Below are positions 1 through 6,513 of a DNA stretch of 7,929 nucleotides, piece after piece. This DNA comes from an uncultured Clostridium sp. (lineage in GTDB: Bacteria; Bacillota; Clostridia; Oscillospirales; Acutalibacteraceae). The notes beneath the pieces are model-generated. The model was not told the origin of the DNA. It saw only the letters and a program-made list of their open reading frames with translations, and ran no database searches. Position 1 is the stretch's first letter, and each line of letters opens with the position of its first letter. The stretch is taken from NCBI GenBank assembly GCA_900547915.1, contig URIN01000054.1, positions 1 to 7,929 on the forward strand, in the 5' to 3' direction. Both the position numbers and the translations under genes were made by a program.

Positions 1-32
1 CGTCGGCAGCGTCAGATGTGTATAAGAGACAG
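1..32 (+). other. Nextera read-1 transposase adapter (non-biological)
   Basis: The first 32 bases match the Illumina Nextera read-1 adapter with its first T missing. The 19-base Tn5 mosaic end (AGATGTGTATAAGAGACAG) occupies 14-32. This is library-preparation sequence that survived trimming. Genomic DNA starts at 33, and the first gene is cut at that point. The matching read-2 adapter stands at the other end of the window. Confidence 0.98.
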
Positions 33-997
33 TTTATAAGGACAGCAGGCTTTATATACTTGATCAGACACTGCTGCCAAACGAAGAAAAATATGTTGAG
101 ATGAAAAGCCTTCACGACTGCTGTGAGGCTATAAAAAAACTTATGGTAAGGGGCGCGCCTGCAATAGGCATATTTGCGGGTTACGCTATGGCTGTTTTCG
201 GTAAAGAAGAGCCGAAAAAAACCAAAGCAACACTTGACGATGCCAGACCTACGGCAGTCAATCTAAGCTGGGCAACATCAAGAGTATTGAAAGCGGCTGA
301 AAACGGAAAAGATATGCTTGAAGAAGCAAAAGAGATACATGCCGAGGATATTGAGATGTGCCGCAAAATAAGCGAATACGGACTTTCCCTGCTGAAAGAC
401 GGTGACGGCATCCTAACACACTGCAACGCAGGCGAGCTTGCCACTTCTAAATACGGAACAGGTCTTGGTCCTCTGATACTCGGTAAGGAAAAAGGATACA
501 ACTTTCACGTATATTCAGACGAGACACGACCTCTGCTTCAAGGAGCGAGACTTACGAGCTTTGAACTTGAAAAGCACGGCATAGACGTAACTCTTATATG
601 TGACGATATGGCAGGATATGTAATGAAAAAAGGTTTTATCAACGCTGTGCTTGTAGGCTGTGACAGAGTTGCCGCAAACGGCGACACAGCAAATAAAATA
701 GGCACCTCTTCTCTTGCAGTTCTTGCAAATTATTACGGTATCCCCTTTTATGTTCTTGGACCTTATTCAACGATTGATTTCAGCACCGAAAGCGGTGACG
801 GTATCAATATTGAGCAAAGGGAGCCATCGGAAATTAAAGAAATGTTTTTTGAAAAGCCGACAGCACTAAAAGAAACTAAATGCCTTAATCCCGCTTTTGA
901 CGTTACAGACGCAAAGCTTATAACGGCAATAATTACAGACAAGGGAATTGTGCGCCCGCCGTACACTGAAAATCTGAGAAAAATTATCGGAGGCTGA
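33..997 (+). CDS. mtnA: S-methyl-5-thioribose-1-phosphate isomerase, 5'-truncated
   Basis: MtnA converts 5-methylthioribose-1-phosphate into 5-methylthioribulose-1-phosphate in the cytosol during methionine salvage; family members can also accept 5-deoxyribose-1-phosphate. The first in-frame ATG is at 101, but it is not the true start: the frame stays open upstream to the adapter and reads [17 protein letters not shown] from about 50, which is the conserved family N-terminus. About 320 residues are visible, and the family is usually 340-355, so roughly 10-30 are lost. Family signatures include VRGAPAIG (about 140-165), [10 protein letters not shown] (about 245), THCNAG with the catalytic Cys at 422-424, [12 protein letters not shown] (about 520-555), and [10 protein letters not shown] with the catalytic Asp at 662-664. 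The gene ends 4 bases before the deaminase gene and its last codons contain that gene's GGAGG (989-993). Its promoter and true start lie outside the contig. An alternative is a related aIF2B-like sugar-phosphate isomerase, but the overall match favours MtnA. Confidence 0.93.
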
Positions 998-1001
998 TTT
1001 T

Positions 1002-2270
1002 ATGATAAGATTTTATAACGGCAGGGTGCTAACCCTCAAAAACGGCTTTGATATTACCGATGATGAGGTTTGGACAGACGGCGGCAAAATAGTTTATGTA
1101 GGAAAGAACTATGATAAAAAGGCGGACAGAGAAATAGACCTTAAAGGCAACCTTCTTATGCCTGCTTTTAAGAACTCGCACACACACTCCGCAATGACTT
1201 TTGCAAGGAGCCTCGCTGACGGTCTGCCTCTTGACAAATGGCTCAACGAGAAGATTTTTCCGCTTGAAGCAAAACTTACGGCAGATGATATTTACACTCT
1301 TTCACGTCTTGCATTTCTTGAATATCTGACAAGCGGCATATCTGCCTGCTTTGATATGTACTATTTTCCGGAAGCTATGGCAAAAGCAAGTGTTGACGCC
1401 GGTTTCAGAACAGTAATGACCTGTGGTCTCAACTCATTCAAAGAAGACCTCGGAGCACTTGAGGTCTACTATAACAGATACAATAATTATGATGAGCTTG
1501 TTTCATACAAACTAGGATTTCATGCCGAATACACTTGTTCCCCTGAAATTCTGAAAGGTGTTGCAAAGATAGCAGAAAAGTATCAGGCACCTGTATTCGC
1601 ACATTCAAGTGAAACTAGAAGCGAAGTTCAGGGCTGTATTGAAAGATACGGAAAAACACCTACGGCATTATTTGATGAACTTGGAATTTTCAATTACGGC
1701 GGCGGTGCTTACCACAGCGTTTGGGTTAATGATGATGACCTTGAAATATACAAAAAGCATGGAATATGGGCTGTGCTGAATGCCGGTTCAAACTGCAAAC
1801 TTGCATCTGGAATTGCTCCCGTGGTTAAAATGCAACAAAACGGAATTAATATTGCCGTGGGCACTGACGGTCCCAGCAGTAACAACGCACTTGATATGTT
1901 CAGGGAAATGTATCTTATCTGTGCTACACAGAAACTTGCTGAAAATGATGCCGCAGCATGTGACGCACAGGAAATTTTGTATGCGGCTACAGTGGGCAGT
2001 GCAAAGTGTATGGGTCTTGATAACTGCGATATTATTGATACAGGCAAAGCAGCGGATCTCACCGTCATAGACCTCAATTCGCCTAATATGCAGCCTTTGA
2101 ATGACATAGTTAAAAACATAGTTTACAGCGGATCTAAACTCAATGTAAAACTTACTATGGTAAACGGCAGAATACTTTATGAAAACGGTGAATTCATCGG
2201 CACAGACACAGAAAAGCTGTATTCTGATGCTCAAAAAATAACTGACAGACTGAAAGGAAATCAAGACTGA
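1002..2270 (+). CDS. mtaD: Amidohydrolase, 5-methylthioadenosine/S-adenosylhomocysteine deaminase type
   Basis: This 422-residue cytosolic metal-dependent deaminase has the length and order of the MtaD/TrzN-like amidohydrolase group. It most likely removes the 6-amino group of 5'-methylthioadenosine, S-adenosylhomocysteine or 5'-deoxyadenosine to give the inosine analogue. Visible motifs are the metal pair H60-T-H62 within NSHTHSAM, a LADGLPLDKWL segment (72-81), E89 in FPLEA, H174 in GFHAEYTCS, the metal-ligand H201 and substrate-type E204 in AHSSET, H238 in AYHSVW, NAGSNCKLASGIAPV (260-274), and the metal/catalytic D289 in GTDGPSSNN. Residues 1-55 and 345-400 form the composite beta domain typical of the superfamily. 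The family's usual AHCVH reads AYHSVW here. The start is supported by GGAGG at 989-993 with 8-base spacing. Coupling to mtnA supports a nucleoside-salvage role. Exact substrate choice cannot be read from sequence; guanine or cytosine-type deaminases are less likely alternatives. Confidence 0.85.
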   Translation: MIRFYNGRVLTLKNGFDITDDEVWTDGGKIVYVGKNYDKKADREIDLKGNLLMPAFKNSHTHSAMTFARSLADGLPLDKWLNEKIFPLEAKLTADDIYTLSRLAFLEYLTSGISACFDMYYFPEAMAKASVDAGFRTVMTCGLNSFKEDLGALEVYYNRYNNYDELVSYKLGFHAEYTCSPEILKGVAKIAEKYQAPVFAHSSETRSEVQGCIERYGKTPTALFDELGIFNYGGGAYHSVWVNDDDLEIYKKHGIWAVLNAGSNCKLASGIAPVVKMQQNGINIAVGTDGPSSNNALDMFREMYLICATQKLAENDAAACDAQEILYAATVGSAKCMGLDNCDIIDTGKAADLTVIDLNSPNMQPLNDIVKNIVYSGSKLNVKLTMVNGRILYENGEFIGTDTEKLYSDAQKITDRLKGNQD

Positions 2271-2271
2271 T

Positions 2272-3807
2272 ATGAAAACAAAATTAATTAAAAGAATTTT
2301 ATGTTTCATTATGACTTTCTGCTTTATTACGGGTACAGTAACGCCGGCTTTTGCCGAAACTCAAGGAGTAAACGCAAAAGAGGTTACTCCCGTAATACTT
2401 GTTCCTGGAATAGGTTCATCTGCGCTCTATCTCAACCCTAACACAGACGAACAAACGTCTCCGATTTCCATAGGCAACAGCTTTATTGGTGATGTGATAA
2501 AGAGCAACATTATCGGCTCAACTTTGAGCGCGTGTGCCGGAATGAATGTTAACGCTGAAAAATACATTGAAAGACTCAGTTCCCTAATTGCCCCGTTTAC
2601 AACGCTTGCTTGCGATGATGACGGAAATTCTGCCGACAACATAGGAATTGACTGTTACTGGGAAGACCCGCTTTCCAATCATCTTGAATACCTTGACTCA
2701 AGAAACACGGCCGAACCGGCTGTTGCAAAAGGTCTGTGTGACGCAGTCGGAGCGGAAAATGTTTACATATTCAACTATGATTTCAGACTTGATGTAGTTG
2801 ACTACGCAATTAAACTTAATGATTTTATAGACAATGTAAAAGCACAGAAAAACTGCGAAAAGGTTACACTGGTATCGGCATCACTCGGCACCTGCATAGT
2901 ATCCTCATATATAGATATGTATAAAGATAAAAATGACATAAAAAGAACAGTTTTCCTTGACGGCGCTTTTCAGGGCGTTTCAATGACAAGACTTTTCCAA
3001 AAAGACTTTTATCTTGACACCGAAGTTGTTTTCAACTTTTTAAACGGACTTGCTCAGTGTTACAAAGGCAGTGCGGTAGATTTTGAAACTATAGCAAAAT
3101 GGATAAACAGATTTGGCGGCACTGCTGAAAACCTTATCGATTTTCTTAAAGTGCTTTCAAACGATGACAATATAGACAGCCTGTACACAGAAGTACTGCT
3201 GCCGATAATAGGCAATATGCCGAGCCTTTGGGAATGTATCCCTTACGATTATTTTGACGACTGTGTAAAGGCTATGACTGATATCGGCTGGCTCAGCACA
3301 GACAGCGGACTTTATACGAAGATAACACGATATCATGCAATTCAGGGACGTCTTGCGCAAAATCTGACTGAACTTCAGAACAACGGCGTTGAGGTTGCAA
3401 TCGTATGCGGTTACGGTTTCCCGGGTATGCCATGCACCTCAGAATACAACAACACAACTGATATGCTTATCGACACACGGTACGCTTCAGCAGGTGCTGT
3501 AACGGCAGATTACGGCGACACTATTGCTCAGGACGTTGCAGAAAAATACAGCGACAAGCAACACCTTTCAGATGACGGAATGATATATTCAGGAACATGT
3601 GTATTGCCCGACCAGACATGGTTTTGCAAATACGTTCAGCACATGGAATTCGTTTACGATACCGATGTAAACAGATTTATAAGCACTATAGCTACAACTA
3701 ATGCGCCTATAAACATTAATTCTATAAAAGAAGAGACCGGATACGGTCAGTTCACTGCCGTAGATAATGATTATAAGCTTATCAACGTTGAGCAGGAGAC
3801 CAAATAA
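2272..3807 (+). CDS. Secreted LCAT-family-like alpha/beta hydrolase (putative lipase/acyltransferase)
   Basis: This 511-residue protein begins with a clear Sec signal peptide: KTKLIKR basic region, hydrophobic stretch about 9-24, and likely signal-peptidase I site after AFA (residue 28). The mature part opens with VILVPGIGSS (41-50), a lipase-type oxyanion loop. It then has CYWEDPLS (128-135) and NYDFRLD (168-174), which resembles the YDWR element of lecithin:cholesterol acyltransferase-like enzymes. The nucleophile elbow is SASLG with Ser204; the first Gly of GxSxG is replaced by Ser. The probable acid is D397 or D401 in the TTDMLIDTRYASAG region (395-408), and the probable histidine is H457 in QHMEF. 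These assignments are by pattern only. The substrate is unknown; an ester-bearing lipid is a reasonable guess. The mature chain has 13 cysteines. The gene follows mtaD by one base with a weak AAAGGA at 2253-2258 spaced 13 bases from the ATG, suggesting translational coupling. It is last in its unit, before a terminator. Confidence 0.75.
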   Translation: MKTKLIKRILCFIMTFCFITGTVTPAFAETQGVNAKEVTPVILVPGIGSSALYLNPNTDEQTSPISIGNSFIGDVIKSNIIGSTLSACAGMNVNAEKYIERLSSLIAPFTTLACDDDGNSADNIGIDCYWEDPLSNHLEYLDSRNTAEPAVAKGLCDAVGAENVYIFNYDFRLDVVDYAIKLNDFIDNVKAQKNCEKVTLVSASLGTCIVSSYIDMYKDKNDIKRTVFLDGAFQGVSMTRLFQKDFYLDTEVVFNFLNGLAQCYKGSAVDFETIAKWINRFGGTAENLIDFLKVLSNDDNIDSLYTEVLLPIIGNMPSLWECIPYDYFDDCVKAMTDIGWLSTDSGLYTKITRYHAIQGRLAQNLTELQNNGVEVAIVCGYGFPGMPCTSEYNNTTDMLIDTRYASAGAVTADYGDTIAQDVAEKYSDKQHLSDDGMIYSGTCVLPDQTWFCKYVQHMEFVYDTDVNRFISTIATTNAPININSIKEETGYGQFTAVDNDYKLINVEQETK

Positions 3808-3829
3808 AAATATTAAATATACTTACTGA

Positions 3830-3863
3830 AAAAGGGGCGGTATATACCGTCCCTTTTGATTTT
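3830..3863 (+). terminator. Rho-independent terminator after the lipase gene
   Basis: A hairpin with arms AAAAGGGGCGGTAT (3830-3843) and ATACCGTCCCTTTT (3844-3857) pairs throughout, with one G-U wobble; the innermost few bases must form the loop. It is followed by GATTTT, giving a T-rich tail from 3854 to 3863. It starts about 22 bases after the lipase stop codon and separates the mtnA-mtaD-lipase unit from the regulator promoter. Confidence 0.88.
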
Positions 3864-3885
3864 ACCAAATATTTTAACAAGCGTA

Positions 3886-3914
3886 TTGACAAACGCGTTT
3901 ATACTGTATATACT
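3886..3914 (+). promoter_or_regulatory. Sigma-A-type promoter of the GntR-ABC operon
   Basis: A perfect -35 box TTGACA (3886-3891) is separated by exactly 17 bases from a near-consensus -10 box TATACT (3909-3914). Transcription would begin near 3921, giving a leader of about 29 bases with AGGAG at 3937-3941, 8 bases before the regulator's ATG. A 10-base palindrome AAACGCGTTT (3891-3900) lies in the spacer. Box strength suggests a strong promoter held down by a repressor. Confidence 0.88.
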
Positions 3915-3934
3915 GTGTATATACAGTTAACTGT
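3903..3934. promoter_or_regulatory. Composite operator overlapping the -10 box
   Basis: ACTGTATATAC (3903-3913) and GTATATACAGT (3917-3927) form a perfect 11-base inverted repeat around a TGT spacer. It covers the -10 box and the expected transcription start. A second perfect palindrome, ACAGTTAACTGT (3923-3934), shares its left half-site with the right arm of the first. ACTGT or its complement occurs at 3903, 3912, 3923 and 3930. Position and symmetry fit autorepression by the adjacent dimeric GntR protein; actual binding is inferred. Confidence 0.8.
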
Positions 3935-3949
3935 TCAGGAGAAATAATA

Positions 3950-4327
3950 ATGTTGATTTTTATAAACAATCAAAATGGTGTGCCAATTTATGACCAGATA
4001 TATCAGCAGATAAAGGCTCAGATCATAAACGGGGATTTAGAGGAAAACTCTGCCCTGCCGTCAATCAGGAGCCTTGCAAAAGAACTGCACATAAGTGTAA
4101 TAACAACAAAGCGAGCATATGAAGAACTTGAAAAGGACGGCTTTATTTACACCGCTCCGGGGCGAGGCTCTTTTGTTGCGAAGAAAAACACTGAACTGCT
4201 GCGTGAGGAAACGCTGAGGCAAATAGAAGAACATCTTGACGCGGCAATTAAGCTGGGAGCATCATGCGGTTATGGCATTGATGACATTATAAGCACACTC
4301 AGAACTCTTAATGAGGAGGAACAGTAA
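3950..4327 (+). CDS. GntR-family transcriptional regulator, YtrA subfamily
   Basis: This 125-residue DNA-binding protein is the usual size for the YtrA branch of GntR regulators. It has an N-terminal winged helix-turn-helix (about 10-78) and only a short helical tail (about 80-122) for dimerisation, with no large effector domain. Diagnostic motifs are PIYDQIYQQIKAQI (12-25), LPSIRSLAKELHIS (36-49), TTKRAYEELEKDGFI (52-66) and the wing APGRGSFVA (69-77). It is probably an autorepressor acting through the inverted repeat at 3903-3934. Its stop codon overlaps the start of the ABC ATPase gene by one base (TAATG), and its final codons carry AGGAGG (4314-4319) for that gene. YtrA-type regulators are known to sit in front of ABC transporter genes that respond to cell-envelope antibiotics; the signal here is unknown. 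Confidence 0.93.
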   Translation: MLIFINNQNGVPIYDQIYQQIKAQIINGDLEENSALPSIRSLAKELHISVITTKRAYEELEKDGFIYTAPGRGSFVAKKNTELLREETLRQIEEHLDAAIKLGASCGYGIDDIISTLRTLNEEEQ

Positions 4328-5160
4328 TGAACGCTGTTGAGGTTAAAGACCTGACAAAAAAATATAACGGCTTTATGCTGGATAAAATCAATTTTACCCT
4401 TCCTTCAGGCTGTATTATGGGACTTGTTGGTGAAAACGGAGCAGGTAAAAGCACAACGATAAAGCTTCTGCTGGGAATGGCATCAAAAGACGGTGGTACA
4501 ATAAAAATCATGGGTAAAGACCTGAGCGAAGTTTCAAAAGACGATATAGGTGTAGTTTTTGACGAATGCAGATTTCATGAAGCTTTTACGGCAAAAGACA
4601 TAAATACCGTTCTGAAAAATACTTTTAAACGCTGGAATGAAAAGGAATTTTTTGATTGTCTCAGAAAATTTGATGTACCTGCTGACAAAAAGATACGTAA
4701 TTTTTCTCGCGGAATGAAAATGAAAATATCAATAGCTGCCGCAATATGCCATGATGCAAAACTGCTTTTGCTTGACGAACCAACAGCAGGACTTGACCCA
4801 GTTGTGAGAAACGAGATACTTGACATTTTTTATGATTTTATCAGCGATGATAAACACTCTATCCTTATTTCATCACATATAGTGAGCGACCTTGAAAAGA
4901 TCTGTGACTACATTGCTTTTATGCACAAAGGCAGAATGATACTTTGTGAGGAAAAGGATAAACTGCTGTCTGAATACACACTTGCGAATTTAAGTGAGCC
5001 GGAATTTGACAGCATCAACGAAGCTGATATTCTGGGCTACAATAAAACTCAGTTTGGAATTACAGCTGTGGTAAAAAAGAAATCTGTACCAAAATTAATT
5101 AACATTCAAAAAATAAATCTTGAAGACCTGTTTGTATATATGATAAGAGGTGAACGCTGA
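4327..5160 (+). CDS. ABC transporter ATP-binding protein (YtrB/BcrA-like)
   Basis: This 277-residue cytoplasmic ATPase would power the permease encoded immediately downstream. Motifs in order are Walker A GENGAGKST (35-43), a degenerate signature FSRGMKMK (126-133) in place of LSGGQ, Walker B LLLLDEPTAGLDP (146-158), and the switch histidine H184 in SSHIVSDLE. The Q-loop region reads GVVFDE (75-80) with no obvious glutamine. Both departures are common in the YtrB/BcrA-like group, so they do not imply inactivity. The C-terminal 60 residues are variable and probably contact the permease. The start at 4327 is set by AGGAGG with 7-base spacing and overlaps the regulator's stop. The stop overlaps the permease start by one base, with GAGGTGA at 5147-5153 as its ribosome site. 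The likely role is export of, or resistance to, envelope-active compounds; the substrate is unknown. Confidence 0.93.
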   Translation: MNAVEVKDLTKKYNGFMLDKINFTLPSGCIMGLVGENGAGKSTTIKLLLGMASKDGGTIKIMGKDLSEVSKDDIGVVFDECRFHEAFTAKDINTVLKNTFKRWNEKEFFDCLRKFDVPADKKIRNFSRGMKMKISIAAAICHDAKLLLLDEPTAGLDPVVRNEILDIFYDFISDDKHSILISSHIVSDLEKICDYIAFMHKGRMILCEEKDKLLSEYTLANLSEPEFDSINEADILGYNKTQFGITAVVKKKSVPKLINIQKINLEDLFVYMIRGER

Positions 5161-5774
5161 TGAAAGGGCTTTTAATTAAGGACGCAATACTCATTAAAAA
5201 ATATTGCATTTTTCACATATTGATATCAATTATGTTTTTTGTTATGTCCATACTAGGTTCATCAAATCTATTTTTCAGATTTTATTCTGTAGTAATGTTA
5301 TCAATAATACCAATCACTATTTCAGCATATGACGAGCAATGCAAATGGAACGCATATGAAGCCGCGTTACCAATAAGCAGGAATTATGTTGTACTTGAAA
5401 AATACATTGTTGAACTTATAATGGCAGTTCCGTCAACTCTCATTTATTCAGCGATACTTTTAATACTGAAAAGAGAGAATACGGTTGAAATTCTTTCAAG
5501 CGCACCACTTATGCTTATATGCGGAATACTGCCGTCAAGCATAGTGCTGCCGATAATCTTTAAATTCGGATATCTTAAAGGAAGGATAATTAATTTCATA
5601 ATAATTGCAATTGCGGCAATGATTTCAATAACATTTTCCGGATACATTTCTATAGATGAAAACCTGAAAATGTTTAACACTACATTTGGGATTATAGCTT
5701 TTGCAGCAGCAGTTGTAATATTTACTGTCTCTCTGATAGTATCAATTACAGTATATAATAAAAAAGAATTTTAA
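5160..5774 (+). CDS. ABC-2-type transporter permease, six transmembrane helices
   Basis: This 204-residue integral membrane protein has hydrophobic segments at about 16-33, 38-56, 83-103, 113-134, 142-162 and 174-198, and a basic N-terminus (KGLLIKDAILIKKY). Between helices 2 and 3 it carries YDEQCKWNAYEAALPISRNYVVLEKY (57-82 region). That resembles the conserved segment of small ABC-2 permeases (ABC2_membrane_5 type), in which an acidic DE pair precedes a LPxSR motif. It presumably dimerises and works with the upstream ATPase. The start overlaps the ATPase stop by one base. It is the last gene of the operon, and a strong hairpin begins 11 bases after its stop. The family assignment is good; the substrate is not readable. 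Confidence 0.87.
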   Translation: MKGLLIKDAILIKKYCIFHILISIMFFVMSILGSSNLFFRFYSVVMLSIIPITISAYDEQCKWNAYEAALPISRNYVVLEKYIVELIMAVPSTLIYSAILLILKRENTVEILSSAPLMLICGILPSSIVLPIIFKFGYLKGRIINFIIIAIAAMISITFSGYISIDENLKMFNTTFGIIAFAAAVVIFTVSLIVSITVYNKKEF

Positions 5775-5784
5775 AAAAAGAAAA

Positions 5785-5813
5785 GCCGCGGAATATTCCG
5801 CGGCATATTTTTT
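5785..5813. terminator. Shared bidirectional terminator between convergent operons
   Basis: GCCGCGGAAT (5785-5794) and ATTCCGCGGC (5795-5804) form a perfect GC-rich palindrome. It is followed by ATATTTTTT on the plus strand (T run 5808-5813) and preceded by an A-rich run (5773-5784) that becomes a T run on the minus strand. It can therefore stop both the ABC operon reading rightward and the YhhN operon reading leftward. The facing stop codons are only 43 bases apart. Confidence 0.92.
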
Positions 5814-5817
5814 GATT

Positions 5818-6513
5818 TTAAATAAATATTATTGATGCGGCAATAAGATACTGGCCTGCGTAATAAAGGAAATGATTTATAAACAGGTGGATCGGTTTGT
5901 CCCATCCACGGCTGAAGTATGTGAAATTAAGCACAACATCAGAAAGCGTGAACAGCACTGAGCCGACCGCCATTACTATCATTGATTTTTCCTTGGTTAC
6001 GAATGCGGCAAAAATAGACGCTACCGTAGTTAAGGTTAAGAATATAACATAGGCAAGCACAACTTTTCTGTATTTGCCATAATGAACTTTCATTATATTT
6101 GCCGAGAAAACCGTTGCGCAAGCTATTACGACAGCTACAACTATACAGATAAGCACCCACCACCATTTAAACTGGTTGTGGTACATAACGGCGCCCGAAT
6201 AAAAAATATGTCCTACAAGGAAAAACAGAAAACCCGCCTTAAGGTAAGAGTTAGCGTCCTGCGGATATATGTACTTCAAATCAAGCGCAATATCACCGCA
6301 AAGCCCAAGTATACCGCCCATTATAAGCAATGAGCCGTAAGCGGGATAATTGTGTGGGTTTGCGTTGAACGCAAACACCATTGTAAGCAAATAACAAAGA
6401 GACGAAACTATCTTAAAGAAAAGATTTTTAATACTTGCTCCCTTTGCTCTTGAAAAAAGAAAAGCGATTGAAACAACTAGACCGGCTGATAAGGTTATGT
6501 AGTAGTACGGCAT
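5818..6513 (-). CDS. YhhN/TMEM86-family membrane protein (lysoplasmalogenase-like)
   Basis: This 231-residue protein has about eight hydrophobic helices (about 4-20, 32-49, 59-77, 92-110, 117-138, 149-171, 178-199, 209-230). The YhhN family pattern is visible: LCGDIALDL (71-79) with D74, GHIFY (101-105), LFTLSDVVLN (187-196) with D192, and HFLYYAGQYLIA (214-225). Mammalian TMEM86B and some bacterial YhhN proteins hydrolyse the vinyl-ether bond of lysoplasmalogens. Many anaerobic Clostridia contain plasmalogens, so this activity is plausible but unproven here. The start has AGGAGGG at 6523-6529, 9 bases upstream and inside the MATE gene. The first 19 bases overlap the MATE 3' end in another frame, so it is probably translated from the MATE mRNA by coupling. 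Confidence 0.82.
   Translation of the reverse strand: MPYYYITLSAGLVVSIAFLFSRAKGASIKNLFFKIVSSLCYLLTMVFAFNANPHNYPAYGSLLIMGGILGLCGDIALDLKYIYPQDANSYLKAGFLFFLVGHIFYSGAVMYHNQFKWWWVLICIVVAVVIACATVFSANIMKVHYGKYRKVVLAYVIFLTLTTVASIFAAFVTKEKSMIVMAVGSVLFTLSDVVLNFTYFSRGWDKPIHLFINHFLYYAGQYLIAASIIFI

Noticed and set aside
101..103. ATG at 101 as the start of mtnA
   Set aside because: The frame continues upstream with conserved MtnA sequence to the adapter junction, and no ribosome binding site precedes this ATG.
181..501. 106-codon minus-strand frame within mtnA
   Set aside because: It is a serine/proline-rich shadow of conserved MtnA sequence on the other strand, with no coding support.
1780..2070. 96-codon plus-strand frame overlapping mtaD in another register
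   Set aside because: It lies wholly inside the conserved metal-site region of mtaD, including the GTDG motif, and shows no family features of its own.
1788..2309. 173-codon open frame on the minus strand across the mtaD 3' end
   Set aside because: It is antisense to a clearly conserved amidohydrolase, its product has no recognisable domain and an odd Cys/Phe-rich composition, and no ribosome site was noted.
2302..2325. Cys11 or Cys17 of the lipase signal peptide as a lipoprotein lipobox
   Set aside because: Both cysteines sit within the hydrophobic core, upstream of a good AFA signal-peptidase I site, and neither has a proper lipobox context.
3808..3949. Possible riboswitch or small RNA between the lipase gene and the regulator
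   Set aside because: The 142 bases are accounted for by a terminator hairpin followed by a promoter and operator; the predicted leader of about 29 bases is too short for a riboswitch.
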